A stretch of 64,000 nucleotides of DNA from Lasiosphaeria ovina (taxonomy: Eukaryota > Ascomycota > Sordariomycetes > Sordariales > Lasiosphaeriaceae). The notes beneath the pieces are model-generated. The model made no database searches. It had not been told where the DNA came from and was given only the letters and a program-made list of their open reading frames with translations. The stretch lies in assembly GCA_033439765.1 (NCBI GenBank), contig JAULSN010000006.1:3348001-3412000 (forward strand), given 5' to 3'. Positions within the stretch are counted from its first letter, which is position 1; the number at the start of each line of letters is the position of its first letter. The position numbers were made by a program, and so were the translations under genes. Shown piece by piece: positions 47,101 through 57,035 of the stretch.

Positions 47101-49312
47101 GACCCGAAGTTCAGCTTGCGGGCGGGTCGGTTGCCGAAGACATTGCGGATGCTGGCGCACTCGATGGGGTCGCCCTTGGGGGTGCCGGTGCCGTGCGCCT
47201 CGACAAACGACACGCGCTCGGCCGGCAGACCGCCCATGCTGAGCACACGCCGGTACACGGCCGTCTGCGACTCGGACACGGGCACCGTGATGGGCGCGCA
47301 GTTGCTGTTCTGGTTGACCGCCGACCCAGCCAGCACGCCGTACACGCGGTCGCCGTCGGCCACGGCCGCCGACAGCCGCTTCAGCACCACCAGCCCCGCG
47401 CCCTCACCGCGGCAGTAGCCGTCAGCCCGCGCGTCGAACGCCTTGGACGCTCCCGTCGGGCTGAGGAACTTGGCCGCCGCCAGGTTCTGGTGTAGGATCG
47501 GGCTGGTGATGACATTTACCCCGCCCGCCAGCGCCATGGAGCACTCGCCCGCCCGCAGCGCCTGGCACGCCGTGTGGATGGCCACGGCCGACGACGAGCA
47601 TGCCGTGTCAAACACCATGGCCGGCCCGCTCAGCCCGAAGAAGTGGCTAATCTTGCCGCTGACAAACGCCCGCACCATGCCCAGCACGCTGAACGCCGTC
47701 GGCGCGTGCGACGCCACGTTGTCCTCGTAGTCGGACGCCGCCACCCCCGCGTACACGCCCACGTCGGTCGCCCTCTCGCCGTCGCCGCTGAAATACCCCG
47801 CGCTCTCGAGCGCCTCGTACGCCACCTGCAGGATCAGCTTGTGCTGTGGGTCCATGGCGGCCGCCTCGCGCGGCGACTTGCCGAAAAACTTGTTGTCGAA
47901 GGCGTAGCCGTCGCGCAGAAAGTTGCCCAGGAACGGGATGTCGTCCTTGGGCGTCCGCCGCAGCCCTTTGGTCGGGAACCGCTCTGCCGGCAGCTTGCCC
48001 AGCATCGACGTGCGCGACAGCAGCAGCTGCCAGAACTCGTCCAGCGAGTCCGCCCCCGGGAACCGGCACGCCAGCCCCACGATCGCCACTGCGTCGGAGG
48101 GGTATGTGTAGGCCGGCTTGCCTTGCTTGGCGCTGGCCCCGTGGTGGTTCACGGCCAGGCTGTGCTCGGCGGCCAGATACCGCGGCACGCAGTCGGCGAG
48201 CCCCAGCACCACAGCAGAGGAAGAAGTGGTGCAGGCTTGCACTGCTGCGCGGATGGAGGTGCTCCACTCGGACCGGTCAACCAGCATGGACCGGGCCACG
48301 ACTTGATGGAGCCGGGTGGCGTCGTTGATGTCGATCACGGCCCCCGTCCCGGTCTTGACGAGACGGACTGCCGGGCTGTTGGTTGCGGCGGGAAACCGGA
48401 ACCTCGAATTGGAGTTGCCCAAGGACACGGCCTTGGCGAGGCTTTGCTCGTGCGCCGTCATGTGGAAGCGGCCGCCGAGCGGGATGGGGCGTGTGGTGAC
48501 CCCAAGACCAGCAAGCTTCTCGACCAACTTGTCCTGGGACTCTCTCGGCAGCGTGACCGTGACTGTCGAGACGTCTGATACCGCCGAGACGTATGCCTGT
48601 CGTGTGAATTGGTGTCAGTAATTGGTGACTTGTGGTGCGTCTTTTTGCGCTGGACGGGTAAGTCCCGAGGAAGGGTTGCACTTACATCCGGCAGGTCATC
48701 AACTTCCTTCATGACCCGTGCCTGGTCCGCCGGGTTCTTCCAGCGCACCGCGAGACACGAGAATTCCCTTGGTGGGTCGGCGAAGAGGCCGTCGAGGTCC
48801 ACGTAGGCACCGAGCGCCACTGCCAGCCTCAGCGCGGCGGTGGCCGCCTGGATGGCTTCTTGTTCGTCCTTAGCCGCGGCCAGCGAGACGGCTGCGAGCA
48901 GCCCCGTGCAAAAGCCCTGGTAGCCGCCATTCCCGCGTGTGGCGCTGTCGAGCAGCTGGGCATGGGAAAGGCCGGTCGTGTGCAGGTAGTCGAAGTAGTC
49001 GACAACGTGGATTATGACCGTCAGCGGTGTGTGCAGGATGTTGAGGCGCGAAAAATCGGCTGGCGGCTCGGCGCTCGTGTTGGCTCTGCTGAACCACGCC
49101 GCGAGGCTGCCGAGGAGCTGTTGTCCCGGGACTCGGCCCAGCGCAGGGTCCGAGCTGACAAGCTCGGCCCAGACGCTGCCGAGGTCGAGCACGGCTGACG
49201 CAAAGTCGCCGAGCCGGGAATTCGCGTGGAGCGCGGACCGCAGCTGCACCAGCTTGTCAGCCGACGGCGTGCTGGACTGCGGCCCAAAGATGACCAATGA
49301 CGGGGAGGCCAT
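41119..49312 (-). CDS. non-reducing polyketide synthase SAT-KS-AT-PT-ACP-ACP-CMeT-TE, 2676 aa
   Basis: Iterative type I PKS making a C-methylated aromatic (orsellinic-type) acid. Exons on the minus strand: 49312-48686, 48596-42146, 42071-41119, with introns of 89 and 74 bp. The starter-acyl-transferase domain has GFCTG (Cys about 135) and His about 254. KS: DTACSSS (Cys about 542), EAHGTGT (His 677), NIGHTEA (His 715). Malonyl-CoA AT: GHSFG (Ser about 999) and GFHSA (His 1110). Product template: HRVLGHPLCP (His about 1339) and the Asp near 1531. Two ACPs: GIDSL (Ser about 1729) and GVDSL (Ser about 1853), joined by an acidic linker. C-methyltransferase: ELGAGTGG at about 2135-2142. The C-terminal alpha/beta-hydrolase has HGGG, GWSTGG (Ser about 2449), Asp about 2615 and His about 2647. 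All catalytic residues are present. The TE suggests hydrolytic release of an acid for the A-T-R reductase. ATG 49312 is chosen because MASPSLVIFG begins the SAT domain. Confidence 0.96.
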
Positions 49313-49898
49313 GATTTCGCGTGTAGACAGTTGAATGTTGTCTCGATGGGTTTGATGTGTGGACAGTGCCTCGCCAAAAGTGGACAACTTCGCCGTTTAA
49401 ACAAAATCTATAGTTGCATGTGTAATCTGGCCGGTTGTGAGAGCCTGTTGTTTATTGTTTATCCTCTCTCTCGGAGAAATGGATATTTCTAGACTTAGAT
49501 GTTTTGTCTTACCCCATCTGGATCTGCGTAATTACTTCTTACTGCAGCCTCATCCCCCCCACGCATTCAGCTAACAGTCCCGGTTACTCTGGTCTAGACC
49601 TGCCCTCGCAATGTTGCACCGGAGTGTCCCGAGTACCTTGTCAGCGATCCTTATCTCGCGGACGAGGCCGTGCTCGGCACCCCCGCCACCGCCGTACTCT
49701 GGTCCCGAACTACCACACCAACGAGCAGAGAATAATTAACCGCGTCTTCTAGAGTATTCTCGTTAGTATTCCACTCGAGTGCCAAGTCATTGACAAGTCA
49801 ACGTGTTATCTGTCTGGGACTCTGGGGCAAATGGTGCATACTCTGCGATGTGGCGATGGCCTGGCGTAACGACGACAATTTCACGAGGATTCATGCTA
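49313..49898. promoter_or_regulatory. PKS upstream region
   Basis: Non-coding interval between the PKS start and the Fot1-like element, so the PKS promoter has at most 586 bp before transposon DNA begins. No binding site is assigned. Confidence 0.4.
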
Positions 49899-51040
49899 AC
49901 GTGTGTGATAAGCGAGATGAACAGACAAGCGAGTTGAACACTTTCCACAACCTCACCACAACTACCCTCAATTACACAACCACAATACTAGGAAATAACA
50001 ATAACTAAATCGGAAATAGATGAATCAGACGATTCTACAGCCTCCTTGCACGTACGTGCATTATGGCCAGGCTTGCCGCATACGCCACAGCATCGAATCT
50101 TCGTACGAGACCCCCCTACACCACTACCATTTTGTCGTATTTCCTAGACCAACTGCCCACCCACAGCCTTCTGATCTAGTAGATCCTATCCCTCTTGCAC
50201 AGTAAGTGACCCTCCAAGCCGCATACGTGTTTTTTTGGCTCTCCGTCGCTTACTAAGGTCCTCATTGGCCTTCCGAAGTGCTGAGACCTCTATACGTAAA
50301 AGAGCCACCTCGTGTATCATAGCTATCGTACCTTTAGCTAATCGATCCATAGTAGTTAGCATTGGTATTAGAGAGCTGCCCTAATGGTTGGAAATTCGAG
50401 TTTTGATGAACGCTAACTATGAGGATAATAATGCCCATTATAAAGCCGGTCTCGTCGAAATTGTACGAATCTTCGTTAAGGATACCGTACTTGGCCTTCG
50501 TGTTATATACAAGCGCAAACCACTCGCGAATAACTTTTGGATCTTCGTATTTGGCCCTCTAGTAGTCGTATTTACGCGTAAAACGCGTCCGAAGTTCTGG
50601 CTGGCGCTTAACGAAGTTATAAGCCTAGCGTATACCGATAGAGGGCGCGTCGCGTTCGCGTAGTAATCGATTGGCCATATCTTCTACGTACGAAAGCCGG
50701 GGATGAAATGTGGGCGTATATAGCTCAATGATATACTGAACAATCGTTTTCTCTTCCAAATCCGTAAGCTTACGCGAATTGGCTGGAGTATTACGTCGTG
50801 CAGGTTTGCCGTCGCGTCGGTTACGTATAGTATTTACCGTGACTTGATATGTTGTTGCTGTAGTTCGAATACTGAGTTTTGGGTCGTTTTGAATAGCCCT
50901 GAGGGCCAAATTCACCCTAGCTTCGTATGAAGGAAGAGACATTTGAGGTTGTTGAGGAATTTGGTGTTTTGTGGAGAGGAGGCGCGTCGCGTCAAAAGTG
51001 TTCAACTCGCTTATCTGTTCATCTCACTTATCACACACGT
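49899..51040 (-). mobile_element. internally deleted Fot1/pogo-type DNA transposon with 46-bp inverted repeats
   Basis: Terminal inverted repeats 49899-49944 and 50995-51040 begin ACGTGTGTGATAAG and end GAACACTTT. They differ only by C/T changes and are flanked by TA (49897-49898 and 51041-51042). Inside, on the minus strand from ATG 50942, is the N-terminal part of a pogo-type transposase: a helix-turn-helix region (TTATTYQVTVNTIRNRR), then RKLTDLEEKTIVQYI and the CENP-B-type RLSYVEDMANRLL block. At the far end is the C-terminal zinc knuckle CCGVCGKPGHNARTC (about 50048-50095). The DDE catalytic core between them is mostly missing and several in-frame stops occur. It is 1142 bp against roughly 1.9 kb for complete elements, so it is non-autonomous. 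Confidence 0.88.
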
Positions 51041-52821
51041 TACCATATGTGCAATATTAATGGAGATTTGTTTATTTTGTGGGACCCTATGTCTTATCCG
51101 TAAATAAATGCAAAGGTCCTTCCATAGAGGGCACGGGGACTTGTCGCACCCTATACTCTGTATGGATAGGCCTGGGAGCGTGCACATGATCCAAGTGGTG
51201 CAAGTTTAGGGGGTGTTTTTCATTGATGGCCGTCTCCCCTGAGAACTTTCCCCTTCGGCTGTAGCGTGCAGGTGTTTCGTTGGGTGTGTTAGACGTGCTA
51301 CCATGGCATCCGATGGCCTCCTGAAGGGAAGAAACGTAATCACGTGGAGGCGATTTATGCAGGCCCCCGATGTATTTCAGGTGATAACGGCGTCTTAAAT
51401 CTCATCCGGCTTCTCGGGAAGCAAGCCCGAATTCGCTCAACTCGCTACAGCACACTAGTTCCAGAGATAATCGTTTCGCATGAGTAAAGATCAGCTGCGC
51501 CAAACCGACATATGATGCTTGATTGTGTTTGGTGCTCCAAATCACTGAAGGCTTTTTTAGTATTCACGAATTCTGTTAAACAACGATTTCGAGGTTAACC
51601 TTGCTTTTTCGAACGCACCTTTGAAATTCACGAGCTAGTCATCGTAAAGGAATGGCGACCCCTAGCAGGTACCGAGTTTCTTGGGGGTTTCGTGAAAGAC
51701 TTGCCAAGGTTCCTAGTCATAAAGAACTGCTGTTCACTCAATACCCCAAATACAAAGAGCTCAATCACGGGCAAAGGTATTAGACTTGTACACTCGAGAG
51801 TAGTGTTCTTATTTGTATAAAGGGGCCTATAATGAAGAAGCCTAAGCTAAGAAAGAGGGCAAATTTTACCAGCTCCAGCATTCACGAATGGAATCGCAAC
51901 AAGTGGCTAATGACAGCAGCGTTGGCGACGGTGCGGCTGGGGCAAAGACGGTAATGTCAGCCATCAGCAGCGGGAGAAACATGGTGCAAAAGATGATATC
52001 TAGCGGGATGCTGCCTCCACAACGCTCATGGTCCCTTTATTGTCGAGAAGCAAGGTATTAATGTGACTCCGATATTATCAAGTTACCAGGTAATAAACAT
52101 TCAAGGATTTGATTTTACGCACGGCGTTGTTGCCTAATCAATTAGCCCCTGAATTACTAGTTATCAAAGAGCCCTGGCCAGGCCCATACGAGACGGGTGA
52201 CCAAGACACGGCTCGCGGCGTTGGCCCACCATGTGCCGGCACGGCGGCGAAGCCAAATGCAAGGAAGCAGGCGGAAGATCATGAAGGATAGCTGGCTTTT
52301 GCAGGAAGCCTCCATCCTTTGGCCAAGAGAAAGAAAAAATGCCAGAAGAAAGAAAAGGAAAAGAAGAGAAAATAATCGGAGGATATTCCAAACGCGGAGG
52401 ACGGTAATTAGCACCAGGCTGTAGGATATGGCAATTCTACCTTACCTTAATTAAGGTGGCACCTCCGTAGTCCGGTGAGGGTGAGGATGAGGGTGCGTGA
52501 AGGCAGCTGCGGTATTGTTTGGATCCTTTACGGTCCGCAGCTCTTTGCAGCGCTGCGTCACAAAGACACGGGATGGTTAGGTATGATTATGCCGTGCTTT
52601 CAGCTTATTCAAATTAACTAGGGTGGTAGGTTAGGGGATGGGCCAAAAAACGTTGAAAGATCATAAACGTCCCGCGTCAGTTGTTCGTCTTGGCGGGGGG
52701 TTCTTTCAATTTATAGGCTTGGCCGGCTAGCATGCCTGCCCTATTTCAAGTTACGACTTCCATATCCAGACACTTTTGGTCGTTACACACCAGCAGAACT
52801 CCTCCCTGTTAACTGCCGCAA
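51041..52821. other. Intergenic stretch right of the transposon
   Basis: No supportable gene in about 1.8 kb. Short frames at 52109-52424 are not credible. The last 150 bp is the 3' flank of the DJ-1-like gene. Confidence 0.4.
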
Positions 52822-53885
52822 TCACTGCAGGCTTCCAGAACAGTCAAAGCTGTACCCCGCTGGTCCGACGCAGTCCCCCAAGGGCCGGGTGGTATTCGCT
52901 CCGGTAACCTGAGAAGACACACAGTAATTATCAACCTCATGCCATCTTGCAGTCGTGCCGCACACTAGGGAAGAGGGGAGAAGAGGACCCCCGCTTACGT
53001 TGAAAACAACCGAGTACGGATCCCACTCCCGATCGACATGTGGCGTGTACTCGATGCCGTTGATAGTCGCTTTAGCTACCGCGTCCCCCAGCAACGCGCG
53101 AACAAACGCATACGTCATGTCGATGCCCGCCGACACCCCGGAGCTCGTCCACACGTTGCCGTCCTCGGTCCACCGCGCGCTCGGCGTCCACTGCACGCCC
53201 TCGCCAAACGACGTCGCCCACGCCCACGCCGCCTTGTTGGTCGTTGCACGCCGCCCGCGCAGCACCCCGGACTTGGCCAGCGTCGCAGCACCCGTGCACA
53301 CGCTCAGCAGGTACTGCAGCGACGGGTACCGCGCCGCCACGAAGTCCTCCATGGACGTGTCGCCCGTGTCGTTGAGGAAGCGGTTGCCGATCCCGCCGGG
53401 CACGAGCAGGACGTCGAGGGGTGGCGCGTCGGCGAACGTGTGCGTGGCCACGACCGAGACGGGCAGCCGCGGGTAGATGGAGGGCAGGAGTTTCGGGTTG
53501 GGTGTGCCGGGGAACAGCCGCGGCGGGCCGATTGAGGACACGGGGCCGGTAGTCTTCCAGATAAAGGAAATGGTCATGTTTTGCTGGCCGGATGCCTGAG
53601 GAAAAGCTGTTAAGGCATGGGAATGGGGATGGGGATGGGAGTGAGGACGAGAAAAACGCACGCCGGCAAAGACATCCAGGGGGCCGATAACGTCGAGGGG
53701 CTGAAAGCCCGGGAAGAGGATCTAATTATGTGGGTTGGCTTAGATGCTGGGCATATATTAGGTAGTGGTCGGGAAGGGGGTAAGGTACACACAATTCCAA
53801 TCGAGAGAGCCTTGTCGGGATCGAGGGCGGCGTGAGCCAACGAGCCCGTCAGGAGCACGAGGGTTTGGAGGATGGTGGACTTCAT
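52822..53885 (-). CDS. secreted DJ-1/PfpI-family protein, 278 aa
   Basis: Class I glutamine-amidotransferase-like fold. Exons on the minus strand: 53885-53793, 53721-53662, 53595-52999, 52908-52822, with introns of 71, 66 and 90 bp, all phase 0. It has a clear N-terminal signal peptide (about 20 residues, ending SLAHA). Then come ILFPGFQPLDVIGPLDVF, the family's opening strand, LLVPGGIG, and the nucleophile elbow LLSVCTGAATL with Cys at about residue 151. Sequons NMT, NDT and NTT and a Cys-containing C-terminal tail fit secretion. Intracellular relatives are the ThiJ/PfpI and isonitrile-hydratase-like proteins; this secreted form probably acts outside the cell or in the secretory route. Substrate unknown. 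The first donor (GTGTGT) has close alternatives. Confidence 0.88.
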
Positions 53886-54847
53886 GGCAGCAGAGCAGAT
53901 TCGGCGATGATGGCTTGCTTCGGTCTATGGCGGTAAACCCAAGGATGCAATAATTATCTGAGATAGAGATAGAGACCAGTACCGCCCTCTTATGCTTTTC
54001 TGATCCCCCATGCCTGGGCCCGACCAAGATTCTTACGGCCTCGTGTTAGACCCCGGTGGCCGGTGCCTGAGTCCCAGTTCCTGTTAACGAGAATTTAGCT
54101 CGACGGCGTTGTCAACTCAACTCCTTCCAACCTCGACCATCTTGGCGCCTGTCACGCGGTGCGCGAGTTCAGCCTTTCAGGGCTCGCGAAGCATCGACCT
54201 GCATCAGAAAACTCCGCGACTGGCGGAACCGAGTTTCCAGGATGGCTGTCGGCGAACGGAATCGGGCCCTGAGCAGATTTGCGCAGAATTAACATTTACC
54301 CGGTTACCCGTCCCCGCCTGCGTTGGACACTTGGAGTCCGATCCGTGCCTTCTCAATCCGAATTTAAAGTCTTAAATGCTGACCGCGTGACGGATCTTGG
54401 CGTCCCAATCCTAAACGAAAGACGGCTTGAACATGGCAGGATACAACTGGATTACCAAGCGGCGGCGGCGTCTTGACGTGAGAGATGAATAATCAGGGCA
54501 CTTCTCATCTCAAAGGTGGTTGAGGAGGCAGACGGACCATCGCCACAGGAAACACGCCCATCTACTTGGCCGACCTGCCCGACAGCCAATACTACGGCAA
54601 CGTTATCGTCCCGCTGGCTGGGTCCAGCTCGCCCTTCTGGACCTTTCTGCTCGAGTCGCGCATGCACGAGGTCTGCTGTGTGCGCACTGTTATCGACGCG
54701 TTTGTACGCCGCCATTCGCACCCGGCAGACGACGAGGTTATCAAAGCCGATTACCTGACGATTGCTGGTATCTGTTTAGGCGTTCATATCATGCACAGGA
54801 CTGATTGCAGTGAGTTACAACAGGATCATGATTAATAAGAATTGGAA
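53886..54847. other. Intergenic, with a possible coding remnant
   Basis: A plus-strand frame at 54566-54835 (LPDSQYYGNVIVPLAG near its start) reads like real protein and could be the last piece of a decayed gene, but I cannot assign a family and find no upstream exon. Otherwise empty. Confidence 0.35.
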
Positions 54848-55782
54848 CTAACTACAATTAAAGGCGAAGCCATCTCGCAACACAAAACAGTGCCGTTTTT
54901 GGGACCGATAATCGGTTTTCCAAACGCACTCCCCAGAGGGGAGAGAAGACAAAACGCGAGCCCAAATAACTAGTATACAGAGCGGCAAGAACAGCAATGG
55001 CGATGGCCAAAGCAGACCCAGCAGCAATCGACTTGCCGGCGCTAGCTGTGACAACCGGCGCCTTGAATGTAGTGGGCGATGCTGATCTAGAGCCAGACCC
55101 AATGCCAGTGCCAGAGCTGGAACCGGTGCCAGTACCGGTGCCTTACCCGGAGTCGGAGCCGGGCCCGGAGCCGGACCCGGAGCCGGTTCCACTTCCAGAG
55201 CCAGAGCCGGCTCCACTTGCATAGCCCGAGCCACTTCCACTTCCAGGACCTGAGCCACTTCCACTGCAAGAGGACCCTTGATCCAGCAGTCGGCTTGGGG
55301 GTTCGCCGCCACGCATGTGCGCAGGTCCTTGACTGCGGAAACCACGCCCAGGCCGACGTCAAGGCCGCAGGCCGAAACATCATCGTTCACAATCAGACCC
55401 TGGATCTCGCTCGACTTGCTGCATTGGCAATCGTAGTCGCCGTCAACACAGCCGGCCTGCTTGGCACTGTCTTCAATCAAGGGCTTGGCGCATGACGCGA
55501 TGGCCCCGATCTTGGCGTCGCAAGTCCACGCCGGGGTCCGGCTCTCAACGCAGGGAGCCGTGAGAGACCACGAGGGTGGCGAGGTGGTAGTCTTCAGAGT
55601 CGTGGGAGCCTTCGTTGTGGTGGGCGTGTCTGTTGTGGTGGGCGCCTTGGTCGTCGTAGGGCTGTGGTCGTTGGGACGAGTGTTGAGCCGCCGCCACCAC
55701 CACCACCACCGCCACCGCCACCGCCACCTACTCGGCAATTCGAGTTGAGGCGAACACAAGTCACGGCTAGGTCGTTGTTCAT
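54848..55782 (-). pseudogene. CFEM-like, Thr/Pro-rich surface protein with disrupted frame
   Basis: Three segments that belong together lie in different frames. From ATG 55782 a short head (MNNDLAVTCVRLNSNC) enters a poly-Gly tract coded by GGT/GGC repeats. In another frame comes a mucin-like PTTTKAPTTT repeat and a Cys pattern resembling a CFEM domain (SCAKPLI, AGCVDGDYDCQC, SACGLDVG, RTC; about 55320-55550). The third frame after it is a Gly-Ser repeat, with a plausible 60-bp intron near 55090-55150, then a hydrophobic tail (ALAIAIAVLAALYTSYLG) suited to a GPI signal or membrane anchor, stopping at 54858. Shifts fall at or near low-complexity repeats, so either slippage has broken the gene or an intron was missed. 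Confidence 0.55.
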
Positions 55783-57035
55783 TTAGCGCAACTGGCTCGT
55801 CAGGGTGAGAATTCCCTCCTTGACAGGATGATCGGGATATTCCCAGGACAACCCACCTCTACTTTGTGTGCGCTTTCCTTATTTGTCTGCGTCTGCTGCA
55901 ATTTCTCCTCGGTCTGGCAGGCTTTCTTAGGTGCGATAAAGAAGATGTTCCTCTTTCTGTCAGCGAACTTGAATTGCAAACATAGCAGTCCTCGGTTAAT
56001 ATCATCCGTACTTAGCCCTTGCCCCATTACCTCTCACCAGGTTGAATCAACTGGCCTTGTTTTGAATAAACTCTTGATGTTTTATTTGGAACCCTGGCCT
56101 TCAAACACCATCAACCACAAGCCGAGCCTAGCCAGGGCGCCAATACGGCGGACCCCGAATCCTTCCTAGTAGCGTTGGGGGGTCTGCTAGACTTTACTCG
56201 GGCTGCGTCGGGCTAGGGACTCGCCGCGGGGAAGTCGTCCTGTGTCTTGGCGAGTGAGACTGTAAGGGGTGTGGCCGCGGTCTAACTGGAATTGAGCTAG
56301 ACTTGTGTTTACATTCCCAGCCACGCCGTACAGGTCTTTATAACATCTGAGCAGGGCAGATACAGAGCTTTAATTGCCATGGGAGTTTAATCAAGCTATA
56401 AGATGGCTCGGGCATATGGAGAATAATATGCCAGTGTACAATGACGGCCAGGGACCACACCACGCCTTACTCCACCAACCCACCCTTCCAGCATGTCAAT
56501 GACGGTGAGAAGTGGGTTATGGCGAGGTAGCCACCGCCAGTCCACAAGTCCATTCCCAGATGGTAATAGTAGCGTCCCCGGAGGAGCAGTCCCCTCCTTG
56601 CTCAGGCAGCTCAGCCCAGCTCGGCCGAGCTTGACTCGTCTGGGTTTCAGGCACACCCAATTGAATCAGTCTTTGGCGAGTACGTTGCGGGGTCTATCAA
56701 AGAGTTTGCCCAGGTAGGTGGCGGGTTTTGACTTTGGGTGTTTGGGCACGAGGAAAAGAGCAAACACGCTCTCCCAGCTAATTATTGCTGTTGCCGCGTA
56801 GAGTTCGTTGCAAGTTTCAAAGAGAACCGATAGATTCAAACATGGAAAAGATCAATGTTTTTTTGCCAACAAGTCATCAACCAAAAGAAATGTAATAACT
56901 CGCATTGCTTAGTTATCCAACAAAATTGGTCAGGCCAAATTTGAAACAAGCAGCCTGAGTCCCTGTCTTGCTCTCCCTTAGACTGACTGACTGGTTACCT
57001 CTCTGCCTGCTGGCTTGAATAAGAAAAGAAGCAAA
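55783..57035. other. Intergenic stretch
   Basis: Covers the upstream side of the CFEM-like gene and the 3' flank of the FAD monooxygenase. No gene, RNA or element recognised. Confidence 0.4.

Noticed and set aside
43450..48578. Long plus-strand frames opposite the PKS (43450-44427, 46410-47495, 47574-48578)
   Set aside because: They are shadows caused by GC-rich third positions of the PKS; no domains, starts or splice structure support them.
54566..54835. Small plus-strand protein (LPDSQYYGNVIV..)
   Set aside because: Protein-like, but no family, no upstream exon and no convincing start context; left as a possible remnant.
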